In this document: one piece after another, positions 1 to 7,179 of the stretch | Layout of the letters: the number at the start of each line of letters is the position of its first letter | How positions within the stretch are numbered: the first letter of the stretch is position 1 | Source: Verrucomicrobiota bacterium | Lineage (GTDB): Bacteria > Verrucomicrobiota > Verrucomicrobiia > Limisphaerales > UBA9464 | Direction: 5' to 3' | DNA length: 10,662 nucleotides | Assembly: GCA_026397675.1 (NCBI GenBank) | Contig: JAPLUH010000480.1 | Location: forward strand, 1-10,662 | Made by a program: the position numbers and the translations under genes | Notes under the pieces: model-generated | The model's database searches: none | The model's input: the letters and a program-made list of their open reading frames with translations, nothing else | What the model was told of the DNA's origin: nothing

Positions 1-13
1 ACCCGGCTCGGGC

Positions 14-1477
14 CTAATCATATCGCAAGCGGGTCTTGATACGGTCCAATAGCAGAAGCGGGTGATTGACCTCGCGGGCCTCCAGGCTCCCGGTGATCTC
101 AAGCGGCCGGATCCAACGCCAAAATGAGGCATCCTCGGGCCCAGGACCAGGGCCTTGAGGGTGGCCCATCAACGAGAGTTCCAGAGGACCGCAGTCCAAC
201 CCAGGGCTCTGGAAACCCGGAGCCCGAACCTCCAACTGCGCCTCATGCCATCCAACCAAATCGTGTCCCAACACCATCTGAACGGCTGCCTCATTGAGGC
301 GGACCTCGGGGGCCAGGGTCTTGAGTTCGTGCAGGTGAAGTTTCAGGGAGGATCGAAATTGAGGAGCGGGCCCCTTCGTAACCACGGTTTCATTTCTGGG
401 ATCCCAAGGACGAACCGGGATGGCATTGGAAGCCAAGTGCTCGGATCGACCCTCAACCTGAACCCTGCCCACCAAGAACTGAGGCGTCTCGACCTCCTCC
501 GCACTGAGATTCCAATCGACCCAGGCGGGAAGCACGGCGTCGATCGGTTGGGTGGACTTCAGTTGGCCCCGCAGTCCCCGGACAGATCCTTCGCGCGCCG
601 ACACCCCATCTACCTCCCATTGAACGTGCACGGCCAATTGCTTTGGAGCTTCGGTCAGCGGCCGCATCTGAGCCTCTAGCTTCAGGCGCTGAAACGACCG
701 CTCATTCCAGGTCACCTGTCCGGCCGAAAGCGTGAACTCCGCCGAGGACGCCTCGGGTAAGGCCAGGTCCGTCTGGAATTGGAGACGAACCTCGGCCGGT
801 GTCTGGAAGTGGATCTCCTCCAGCGTGCGTTGGATACGAAGCAACGTGGAGCGCCAGGCTGGGGAGGCTTGCGCGGGCGCTGAGTCGGGAGCCGATCGGA
901 GGGCCGTCGGGTGTTTCAAGATTCCACTCGCCCGAAAGGATCCGACCTCCGTGGCCGCGCGCAAATCCTCGACGACCCATTCCTCGGCACCCTCGAACCG
1001 AATCCGAGCCTCGACCCCATGGAGGTTAAAGCGGGATGCCACCCGGTTGCTCTCAACGAGCGGGATGGAGACCGCCCCCCCGCGGATCTTGAGTCCCCTC
1101 ACCTCGGGCTTGAGGGCCAGCACCGTGCCCCAATCCAGAGCCAACTGAACTTCTTGCGCCGAAAATTGTTCTCCGCCCAGGTCGCCCAAACGGCCAAGGG
1201 TCACCTGTTCGGCCACGATGCCCCGGGTCGCCCGAAAACGGATGCGCTCAAACTCCATGGCCACTCCCCGTTGTTGCAGGGTCTCGAGAAGGCGGTTCTT
1301 GAGACTCTCGGGGATGCCCACCTGGTTCAGGTAGGCTCCCAATCCGACAATCACGGCCAAAACCAAATAGACGCTGCGCCGCCCGATCCGAAAGAGGCGT
1401 CGTGGCCAGGCTTCACGGGACCAGATCGACCGTCGAGTCGGACGAGGCTCAGAATCCGGGCCGTCGACAGGGTTCAC
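14..1477 (-). CDS. AsmA-like membrane-anchored protein, last gene of the Gld-type ABC operon; possibly truncated
   Basis: This 487-residue protein has a positively charged N-terminus, one membrane segment (about residues 35-50) and a long, beta-rich extracytoplasmic region without Cys clusters or enzyme motifs. The stretch after the membrane segment (IPESLKNRLLETLQQRG, then a GIVAEQVTLG phrase) resembles the start of AsmA/DUF3971-type proteins, which sit in the envelope and are linked to outer-membrane assembly or lipid movement. The assignment comes from overall pattern, not a decisive motif. I favour the GTG at 1477, which overlaps the upstream DUF4340 stop as GTGA and implies coupling. A TTG at 1519 would add 14 residues and has AGGAG 11 nt upstream, so it remains possible. 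The gene ends at TAG 16-14. Relatives I recall are often much longer, and the frame stays open for the four codons visible beyond TAG, so the end may be premature. Confidence 0.6.
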   Translation of the reverse strand: MNPVDGPDSEPRPTRRSIWSREAWPRRLFRIGRRSVYLVLAVIVGLGAYLNQVGIPESLKNRLLETLQQRGVAMEFERIRFRATRGIVAEQVTLGRLGDLGGEQFSAQEVQLALDWGTVLALKPEVRGLKIRGGAVSIPLVESNRVASRFNLHGVEARIRFEGAEEWVVEDLRAATEVGSFRASGILKHPTALRSAPDSAPAQASPAWRSTLLRIQRTLEEIHFQTPAEVRLQFQTDLALPEASSAEFTLSAGQVTWNERSFQRLKLEAQMRPLTEAPKQLAVHVQWEVDGVSAREGSVRGLRGQLKSTQPIDAVLPAWVDWNLSAEEVETPQFLVGRVQVEGRSEHLASNAIPVRPWDPRNETVVTKGPAPQFRSSLKLHLHELKTLAPEVRLNEAAVQMVLGHDLVGWHEAQLEVRAPGFQSPGLDCGPLELSLMGHPQGPGPGPEDASFWRWIRPLEITGSLEAREVNHPLLLLDRIKTRLRYD

Positions 1478-3279
1478 GGCTTCGTTTCGTTGGAGGTGGT
1501 CGGCGGGGCACTGAACCAAGGACCGATGTACTCCTGATAGAGGTTCAGCGGAAACTGCGTCAGGATGGCAGGCTCATCCGAGTCGAAGGCGGCCCAGACA
1601 AACTGGTTGATGGCATTGCGGCCACCGAACCGGAGATGCAGCGAACGAAAATTGCCGCCTTCTTTCTGGGTCAACGTCACCGCGTGGTCGAGTTGGTCGA
1701 AGGCGAACTGTTTTAATGCAACGTCGTTGGGAACTGGATAGCGACCGATTGGGGCCTGACCGATCCGGTAAAGTCCTTCGTCAATGGCGGGATCCGGCAG
1801 AACCCCCTGCACCGCGATCACGCCATCCCATCGGCCGAGGGAATTCCGCCGGAGCATCCGGGTGCGTCCCTGTTGATGAATCTCGATTTGGACAATGTTG
1901 CTGGAATTGAGGTTCCAGTCGCGGAATTGTGGAGCCGACACCGGCAGGATTTGAAGATCGCCCGCTGCGATCCCGTAAATCCCCGGTTCGTCCGATCGAC
2001 GTACCGAGAGCCGTCGGCCCTCCCCCAAGGGCGTCCCCATACTGAGACGCGTCAGCAATGCCGGGGAGCCGTTGGATTTACCGAGATAAAAGGAGTATTC
2101 GCGGGCGGGCTGATCCAAGCCGTAACGGCCCGGGTCGGTCCCCAGATCGTCCAAGAAATCGTCGATTCGCAGCCCCATGAACCGCTTGAAGGTCTCCCGA
2201 ACCCAGGGACCATCGGCCAAAAATCGGCGAGGCGAAGTCACCCACCAGTTGGTGCCCTGCTTCTCTAAAGTGAAGGGTTCACTGCCCGCCCGGACCTCGA
2301 GTCGCTCCAATCCGGCGATCTGCGGCATCAACCGGCGATCCCGGTAGGCAGCCAGCGGCCGTTTGAGTGATTCCAAAACAGAATTGGTAATCCGGACGAT
2401 GTTCCCGAAGTCGGAGCGGCGTACGAAGATTTCTCCCGGTGCATTGGTCGAGGCTCGGCCAAACTGCAGTCTCAAGAGCTCGTTGGTGCCTCGCTTCAAA
2501 ACCATCTGGGCCGTAGGCTTGGTCAATCCGTATTCATCGGCCGACACGGTGAGCGTGTCGCTCACGAAGGCATTCACCCGAGAATCCGCCGCATCGGTTA
2601 GGAGTCGGCGGATTTGATCATCATTGGCTCGGGCCACCAACGGACGAATCAGACTCCACGTCCCGTTGGTCGTGATGGCCGCCTCAAACTCGGTCTCCCC
2701 AAGAATTTCTACGCGATCGAAGGGCAGCGAATCGGCATTAAAGAGGCGTCGGTCGCGCCAGTCTTCGGGCGAAGCGGGCAAGGCACCCAACAGACCGGCA
2801 TCGGCCGTGAACACCCCGTCTTGGCCGACCTGCTGGAAATAGAACTGACTCCCCATCGGCGTTGGTCCGCCGAGGCGCAGAATGCTCATACCCTCGCGGG
2901 TCCGAATGGTGAGCACATCGGGACGTTCGAGCCCAAAGGCCGCCAGAGCCCCACGCTGCGCGCTCACCTCGGCGCTCGACAGGTGCGAACGGGGCACGAG
3001 GTTACCGAGCATTTCCAGCAACCGTTCGACCCCGGTCGGTTGAACCGGATAGTGTATCGGTGCCCTCAGGGCCCAACCCGAATTGGTCCGCTCTAGGCGG
3101 ATGGCCACGTTGGATCGGAGAATTTCAACCGAGATCACCTCCCGTGGGTCCAATCGGCGAAAGCGCACGGATCCGTCGGCGCCCGCCACCCGGACCTCAT
3201 CGCGACGTTCGCTCACAGCCAGCCATCCTCCGAGCAGGACCGCTAGCAAGACGAGCACCAGTGTGGTTCTTCCGTTCAT
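1474..3279 (-). CDS. DUF4340 domain-containing membrane-anchored protein
   Basis: The protein has 601 residues with an N-terminal membrane anchor (about residues 5-22) and no lipobox. The remainder is a large extracytoplasmic region with repeated beta-strand/short-helix units. Phrases such as VEILRSNVAIRLERTNSGWALRAPIHYPV and a following FGLERP are characteristic of DUF4340, in which a repeated module reads roughly W.l..P...ad...v..ll..l. Two to three copies are visible, for example around residues 60-110 and 330-400. DUF4340 genes are commonly found directly after gldG-type genes in Bacteroidota, Verrucomicrobiota and Planctomycetota, which matches here. The biochemical function is unknown; a structural or substrate-handling partner of the ABC-2 transporter is an inference. 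ATG 3279 is the natural start, because the membrane anchor follows directly. Its own ribosome-binding site is poor, with GGAGG lying 22 nt upstream, so it is probably translated by coupling to gldG. Confidence 0.85.
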   Translation of the reverse strand: MNGRTTLVLVLLAVLLGGWLAVSERRDEVRVAGADGSVRFRRLDPREVISVEILRSNVAIRLERTNSGWALRAPIHYPVQPTGVERLLEMLGNLVPRSHLSSAEVSAQRGALAAFGLERPDVLTIRTREGMSILRLGGPTPMGSQFYFQQVGQDGVFTADAGLLGALPASPEDWRDRRLFNADSLPFDRVEILGETEFEAAITTNGTWSLIRPLVARANDDQIRRLLTDAADSRVNAFVSDTLTVSADEYGLTKPTAQMVLKRGTNELLRLQFGRASTNAPGEIFVRRSDFGNIVRITNSVLESLKRPLAAYRDRRLMPQIAGLERLEVRAGSEPFTLEKQGTNWWVTSPRRFLADGPWVRETFKRFMGLRIDDFLDDLGTDPGRYGLDQPAREYSFYLGKSNGSPALLTRLSMGTPLGEGRRLSVRRSDEPGIYGIAAGDLQILPVSAPQFRDWNLNSSNIVQIEIHQQGRTRMLRRNSLGRWDGVIAVQGVLPDPAIDEGLYRIGQAPIGRYPVPNDVALKQFAFDQLDHAVTLTQKEGGNFRSLHLRFGGRNAINQFVWAAFDSDEPAILTQFPLNLYQEYIGPWFSAPPTTSNETKP

Positions 3280-3293
3280 CGATGAAATCGCAT
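3276..3293 (-). promoter_or_regulatory. Possible 5-codon coupling minicistron between gldG and the DUF4340 gene
   Basis: The gldG stop and an ATG share a base (TGATG, 3295-3291). That ATG opens a five-codon frame (Met-Arg-Phe-His-Arg) whose TGA overlaps the ATG of the DUF4340 gene as ATGA (3279-3276). A GGAGG at 3306-3302 lies 8 nt from the minicistron ATG but 22 nt from the DUF4340 ATG. The arrangement would let ribosomes bridge the 13-nt gap by two successive stop-start overlaps. It is seen in sequence; its function is inferred. Confidence 0.35.
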
Positions 3294-4054
3294 CAACCCC
3301 GCCTCCGTGCCCAGACCATGAAGCCCAGGATCAATACCCCACCGGGCAGCGCTCCGAGGAGGACTCCGTTCAAAAGCCGCAACTGAGGCGCCGTAAGATT
3401 TAACCGGTATTCCGAAATAGACCGAGGCCCGATGGCCATCGACTGCTGGCGATCTAGCAACCAGTTGACGCAAAGGGCGGCAAAATCACGATTCCCCAAA
3501 CTCTGGAGCGGCCCATTGGCCCAAAGCGCCGAGTCTCCGACAACGATCAATCGTGCGGTACCACGGCCCGCACTCAATCCACTCACCCCGCCCTTTTCGG
3601 AAGCCACGGCCAATGGGATTTCACCGCGACGGTCTTTGCCCTCAACATAGGAAAATTCCCGTCCGTCAAAATCGGAAAGAGTTCGACCCTCTGGACCGGT
3701 CAAGACCAGCGCCGTGGTCTTCGGCGCATCGGCAGGCAAGCGATTGGCCGGAATCGGCACCACGACGCGCGGAGCCTGAAAATGAACCTTCGCTCCGGCC
3801 CGAGTCAGGGGTGAGGTGACCGGGTGGGATCCGTAAGAGCTGGCGACGATGTCGAACCCTCGCACCGAGGCCTTTTCATCGTTGGCCAATTGCGATGGCA
3901 GGAATACTCCCCACTCCTCCAGCAAACCCTCGAGAGGACCCTGACGACGGAGCGTTTCCAGCGACAGGGTCACCAGAACTCGACCTCCTCGGTCCAGGTA
4001 CTTTGAAATGGCGGCCGCTTCTGAGGTGAGCAGCGGTTGCACCGCTCCCGCCAC
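3293..4054 (-). CDS. GldG-like ABC auxiliary protein, C-terminal part downstream of an in-frame TAG
   Basis: These 253 residues continue the GldG-type protein encoded at 4061-4810 in exactly the same frame. Only the TAG at 4063-4061 and two sense codons separate them. This half carries the second part of the ABC-type auxiliary (ABC_transp_aux-like) domain, including AISKYLDRGGRVLVTLS, a typical phrase after the strand that would span the stop. A periplasmic region ends in a C-terminal membrane segment (last ~25 residues, LLNGVLLGALPGGVLILGF) followed by a short basic tail, the expected GldG topology with an anchor at each end. The GTG at 4054 is only six bases past the stop, so reinitiation could make this a separate polypeptide. 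It would then have no N-terminal export signal. A nonsense mutation, TAG readthrough or a base error in the assembly are the alternatives. The frame stops with TGA 13 nt before the DUF4340 gene. Confidence 0.75.
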   Translation of the reverse strand: MAGAVQPLLTSEAAAISKYLDRGGRVLVTLSLETLRRQGPLEGLLEEWGVFLPSQLANDEKASVRGFDIVASSYGSHPVTSPLTRAGAKVHFQAPRVVVPIPANRLPADAPKTTALVLTGPEGRTLSDFDGREFSYVEGKDRRGEIPLAVASEKGGVSGLSAGRGTARLIVVGDSALWANGPLQSLGNRDFAALCVNWLLDRQQSMAIGPRSISEYRLNLTAPQLRLLNGVLLGALPGGVLILGFMVWARRRG

Positions 4055-4060
4055 CTCCAG

Positions 4061-4063
4061 CTA
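4061..4063 (-). other. In-frame amber codon interrupting gldG
   Basis: TAG at 4063-4061 lies in frame between residue 249 of the N-terminal part and the remainder of the same reading frame. No insertion or deletion is needed to join the halves. The surrounding codons read Glu-Cys-Ser-TAG-Leu-Glu-Val-Ala-Gly. A single base change from CAG or TTG would account for it. Confidence 0.9.
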
Positions 4064-4810
4064 ACTGCACTCTTCGGGTACGCCGGCCAGCAAGTGAGTG
4101 AAGACCCTCGATTCGACATTCTTCTCGGCCAACAGCCGGACCCATCGGGAGTATCCATTGCGCTCGTCGTCGGAGGACGGGTCGTTTTCTCCATGTCCAC
4201 GGAGGAAATATGCACGAGTCCCGGACGCCTCAGACAATCCAGCCAAGGCAGCCGTGAAGAGAGCCTCACCTCGGAAGGCCACACGGCGGATCTCCTGGTT
4301 CTTGCCGGCCATCATGCCCTTCACGTCGGCATCGTAGGTGGACATCTCGGAGTCATCGACGGTGCGAAACTGCCTTCCGCCCGCATCGAAGATGACTAAA
4401 TCGCCCGTGTTGGCGCCGAGGCCGTAGCGGGTCTTGATGGCCGTCGCCAGGGTCGCATCGCGCACGTAGTCGACCAACTGGACCGAGATCCGCGGCGACT
4501 GCAGAGAGTATTCCCGAAGCAAGCCCTTCACATGACGGTACAGGTCGGAAGAGGGGTCGAACAAGACGATGGCCTTAACCTCGTTGGTGAGTCCGCCCAG
4601 GGTGGCCACGGTGAGCGGCGACAATTGAGGACGCTGGGCCGAGACCCAGTCATAGCGCCACTGCAGTCGCGTCGCGGCCAAATAATTGACCATCACCAGA
4701 ATCGCCAGCAACGCCACCACCCCGATGAACGAATTGAAACCAGCGCTCCAGCGGCGGCCGGGCTCGTAGCTCGGAGGCAAGCTGGGAAGCTGAGTTATCG
4801 GGTCGCTCAT
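4061..4810 (-). CDS. gldG: GldG-like ABC auxiliary protein, N-terminal part ending at an in-frame TAG
   Basis: The N-terminal 249 residues belong to the GldG family of membrane-anchored auxiliary proteins of ABC-2 transporters. A membrane segment spans about residues 27-47, followed by the extracytoplasmic domain. Family-like phrases include NEVKAIVLFDP (about 76-86), FRGEALFTAALAGL (179-192) and YFLRGHGEND (201-210). The ATG at 4810 overlaps the gldF stop as ATGA and has a strong GGAGG 5 nt upstream (4820-4816), so I prefer it to the GTG six bases earlier. The frame ends at TAG 4063-4061 after residue 249, inside what should be a hydrophobic strand of the domain. Reading through gives 505 codons ending at 3293, a normal GldG size. 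The gene is therefore one broken or recoded gldG rather than two genes. In Bacteroidota, GldA, GldF and GldG are linked to gliding; here the symbol indicates only family and context. Confidence 0.8.
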   Translation of the reverse strand: MSDPITQLPSLPPSYEPGRRWSAGFNSFIGVVALLAILVMVNYLAATRLQWRYDWVSAQRPQLSPLTVATLGGLTNEVKAIVLFDPSSDLYRHVKGLLREYSLQSPRISVQLVDYVRDATLATAIKTRYGLGANTGDLVIFDAGGRQFRTVDDSEMSTYDADVKGMMAGKNQEIRRVAFRGEALFTAALAGLSEASGTRAYFLRGHGENDPSSDDERNGYSRWVRLLAEKNVESRVFTHLLAGVPEECS

Positions 4811-5562
4811 TTCCACCTCCGCATTTCGATGACCCGCTGAGTGAGGAACAGAAAGAAAAAGGTCATACTCAGGTGAAACACCAACGCCCGACCATCAATG
4901 ACTCCCCGGGCAAAATCCTGCATGTGATGCGTCACCGACAAATGATCCATCAGGCGTCCCAAGCGGTCGCCGGTGGTATCGGCCTGCGAAAAGCGCAAGC
5001 TGATCGTCCACAGTCCGATACCGATGAGCAGCGAGGTCATGGCTGCAATGATCTGACTTCGGGTCAGCGACGAGGCGAAGACCCCAATCGACAGGAAGGT
5101 GGATCCGATGCAGGCGATGCCCGTGAGCACCCCGCACATTGCCCAAGGATCCAACAATTGAGGTTGATGGGTCACCTGCCTCAGAGCGACCAGAACGCCA
5201 ATCAATGGAGCCCAACTTAACAGATAAAACGCCAGAGAACCGGTGAATTTGGCCAAGACCACCTGCCATTCGCCAACGGGTGTGGTCATCAACGCCTCAT
5301 AGGTCCCGAGCGCTTTTTCGGAAGCAAAGGTGCGCATGGTGATCACCGGGGTCGTGAGGATCAGGACCAGCCAGAACACGATGCCATCGGCGAAGAAAAT
5401 CTCGGGGATCGGCGAGGGGGTCCGGTCCGAATTGAGTCGCTGGACGATGTCCATCAGGCCGAACCCGGCCAGGAGTAAGGTGATGGCCACGACCACATAG
5501 CCGGTCAACGAATTGAAGGCGGCCCCGAGTTCACGCCGCACCAAGGTCAGGAATACACCCAT
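4807..5562 (-). CDS. gldF: GldF-like ABC-2 type transporter permease
   Basis: This is a 251-residue integral membrane protein with about six hydrophobic segments (roughly residues 20-38, 58-75, 108-127, 142-163, 170-188 and 226-244), the usual ABC-2 permease layout. Between segments 2 and 3 lies the conserved ABC-2 cytoplasmic stretch, seen here as PVITMRTFASEKALGTYEAL (72-91) followed by LMTTPV. Near the C-terminus, HHMQDFARGVID (212-223) matches the loop typical of GldF-type subunits. It should form the membrane channel driven by the ATPase encoded just upstream; the substrate is unknown. ATG 5562 follows the ATPase stop by one base. AGGGAGGGG lies about 9-11 nt upstream, inside the ATPase gene, which supports this start. 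The gene ends in an ATGA overlap with gldG, so the two are likely translationally coupled. Confidence 0.88.
   Translation of the reverse strand: MGVFLTLVRRELGAAFNSLTGYVVVAITLLLAGFGLMDIVQRLNSDRTPSPIPEIFFADGIVFWLVLILTTPVITMRTFASEKALGTYEALMTTPVGEWQVVLAKFTGSLAFYLLSWAPLIGVLVALRQVTHQPQLLDPWAMCGVLTGIACIGSTFLSIGVFASSLTRSQIIAAMTSLLIGIGLWTISLRFSQADTTGDRLGRLMDHLSVTHHMQDFARGVIDGRALVFHLSMTFFFLFLTQRVIEMRRWK
4816..4820 (-). promoter_or_regulatory. Shine-Dalgarno site of gldG
   Basis: GGAGG followed by a 5-nt spacer precedes ATG 4810, inside the end of gldF. It decides between the ATG at 4810 and the GTG at 4816, since the GTG would overlap the site itself. Confidence 0.7.
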
Positions 5563-5563
5563 G

Positions 5564-6529
5564 TCAGAGATCCCCTCCCTTCTTCTTCTGTGTGAGCTGA
5601 ATAAAGATGTCTTCCAGCGACAACCGAGGCCGGGTCAATTCCCGCAAACTCCAATCCTGCTGGCGCACCTGTTCGAACACCAAAGGTCTGAGGTCTTCCC
5701 CTGCCCTGGGAGTGAAGGCCACCCGTTGAAAGCTGCCCGCGGCAGCCTGGATTTCGATCGAAGCCACCTCGGGTAAATCGCGGAACGCATCGCGGATAGC
5801 CTCGGGCGTCGCGTCAATCTCGGCCACGACTCGGCCATCTTGACTGAAGCGACTCTCCAAGTCTTCGACCCGATCGGCCGCCAGAATGCGCCCCTGATTC
5901 AGGATGAGCACCCGGGAGCACGTCATCTCCACCTCGGTCAGGATGTGCGTGGACAGGAGCACTGTATGCTGACGCCCCAATTCCTTAATTAAGGCCCGCA
6001 CGGATCGCAACTGATGGGGATCGAGACCAATGGTGGGCTCATCGAGGATGATCAGGTCAGGCTCATGGACCAGCGCATCGGCCAACCCCACGCGTTGGCG
6101 GTAACCCTTGGAAAGCTGCCCAATGATTCGCTTTTCGACGTCTTTGAGCCCGCATTGCTCGATCACCCGATCGGCCCGGTCTCGGCTTCGGCCAATCCCC
6201 AATCCCTTGAGTCGCGCTCGGAACTTGAGGTAATCACGCACCCGCATGTCGATGTGCAGGGGGTTGTTCTCCGGCATGTAGCCGATACGGCGACGCACTT
6301 CGTCGGGCTGATGAAACACATCGAAGCCAGCGATGCGAACCGTGCCACTGGTCGCCGGCATGAACGACGAAAGGATGCGCATCGTGGTCGATTTGCCTGC
6401 CCCGTTCGGGCCCAGAAATCCGACAACCTCCCCTCGACCCACGGTGAAGGAGATCCCGTCCACCGCGGTGCGTCCGGGGTAGCGCTTCGTGAGGTCCCGG
6501 ACCTCGATCATGGGAGTGGAGTCAGACAT
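5564..6529 (-). CDS. gldA: GldA-like ABC transporter ATP-binding protein
   Basis: This 321-residue cytoplasmic ATPase would power the GldF-like permease encoded 1 nt downstream. The nucleotide-binding elements are complete and in order: Walker A GPNGAGKST (40-48), ABC signature LSKGYRQR (139-146), Walker B LIILDE (159-164) and the switch histidine at 195 (LLSTH). The Q-loop position reads YMPENNP (84-90), with Glu where many ABC proteins have Gln. That is usual in the GldA/ABC-2 drug-type subgroup and is not evidence of inactivation. A C-terminal extension of about 100 residues ends in LSLEDIFIQLT, the normal tail of ABC-2 export ATPases. ATG 6529 is followed closely by the first strand (MIEVRDLTKRY). 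An AAGG motif a few bases upstream is only a modest ribosome-binding site. This is the first gene of the five-gene operon, with 119 bp separating it from the toxin gene upstream. Confidence 0.92.
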   Translation of the reverse strand: MSDSTPMIEVRDLTKRYPGRTAVDGISFTVGRGEVVGFLGPNGAGKSTTMRILSSFMPATSGTVRIAGFDVFHQPDEVRRRIGYMPENNPLHIDMRVRDYLKFRARLKGLGIGRSRDRADRVIEQCGLKDVEKRIIGQLSKGYRQRVGLADALVHEPDLIILDEPTIGLDPHQLRSVRALIKELGRQHTVLLSTHILTEVEMTCSRVLILNQGRILAADRVEDLESRFSQDGRVVAEIDATPEAIRDAFRDLPEVASIEIQAAAGSFQRVAFTPRAGEDLRPLVFEQVRQQDWSLRELTRPRLSLEDIFIQLTQKKKGGDL

Positions 6530-6648
6530 CCGCCTTGGAGCCTCTGAAAGTACTCGGGAAGCCTCACCGCAGGAACAGAAAACCCCGGAGATTCAATGCT
6601 GTGCTGGTAGATGGCAAAACCCTGTCATGGCCAAGGAACGTTGATGGG
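6530..6648 (-). promoter_or_regulatory. Intergenic region upstream of the ABC operon
   Basis: These 119 bases between the toxin stop and the ATPase start must hold the operon promoter if the operon is not read through from the toxin-antitoxin genes. A TTGCCA on the minus strand (6612-6617) could be a -35 element, but I see no convincing -10 at the right distance. I also see no strong terminator hairpin after the toxin gene, so read-through cannot be excluded. Confidence 0.25.
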
Positions 6649-7179
6649 TCAGTATGCGGGTAGAATCGGACCCGGCAGGTCGTTGAGGGGATACCCTAGG
6701 TGGAGGGCCGCCTCGCGGAGCCGTTGATCACTGGTCACCAAAGGCCAGTCTTGGAGCTGATCGGCTGTCGCCAAGTGAAGGGCGTCGAGGGATCGCAAGG
6801 GTACCTTCGGATGCACGCGACCCAAAATCCAATGGGCTCGCCGAATGATCGCCTCGGAAATGGGCGACACATCGATCATTTGCGTGCGCATCTGATCCTC
6901 GAACCGTTGCCAGGCTTCGAGACGCAGTCGGGTTCCGATGAGTTGGGCCCTCTCCCGGGCCAGCAAGGCAGACCAGACCTCGGTGAAGGCCAACAGGGAG
7001 GACGAAACAGGGTGTCCCTCGACCAGGCGGGCGTAGAACTCACTATCCGGTTCGCGGATCAGAAGTTTCACCAGAATGCAGGAGTCGAGATACATGCGGA
7101 AGACTTCGCGGTTGGGGGGACTTTGAGATTGGGAAGGCTGAGGAATTTTTGGATCAATCCCGTCCATCGCGCTCAACAC
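6649..7179 (-). CDS. VapC-like PIN-domain toxin (ribonuclease)
   Basis: The PIN domain begins with MYLDSCILVKLL and carries the expected acidic quartet. Counted from the GTG start, these are Asp32, Glu67 (FTEVWSAL), Asp132 (SLDALHLATA) and Asp151 (VTSDQRL). They bind the Mg2+/Mn2+ of this endoribonuclease fold, and toxins of this class cut RNA such as tRNA or rRNA. The start is uncertain. GTG 7179 has GGAGG 9 nt upstream (7193-7189) and gives 176 residues with a 28-residue polar extension. ATG 7167 is also possible. ATG 7095 gives the usual 148-residue PIN length but lacks a clear ribosome-binding site. With the first two starts the gene overlaps the antitoxin end by 26 or 14 bases, a typical antitoxin-toxin coupling. 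The gene ends in TGA 119 bp before the ABC operon. The functional call rests on domain and context; the RNA target cannot be read from sequence. Confidence 0.85.
   Translation of the reverse strand: MLSAMDGIDPKIPQPSQSQSPPNREVFRMYLDSCILVKLLIREPDSEFYARLVEGHPVSSSLLAFTEVWSALLARERAQLIGTRLRLEAWQRFEDQMRTQMIDVSPISEAIIRRAHWILGRVHPKVPLRSLDALHLATADQLQDWPLVTSDQRLREAALHLGYPLNDLPGPILPAY

Noticed and set aside
4061..4063. Pyrrolysine or other programmed amber decoding in gldG
   Set aside because: No pyl genes or special tRNA are visible and no methylamine methyltransferase is involved; a nonsense change or sequencing error is simpler. The TAG itself is still reported as a finding.
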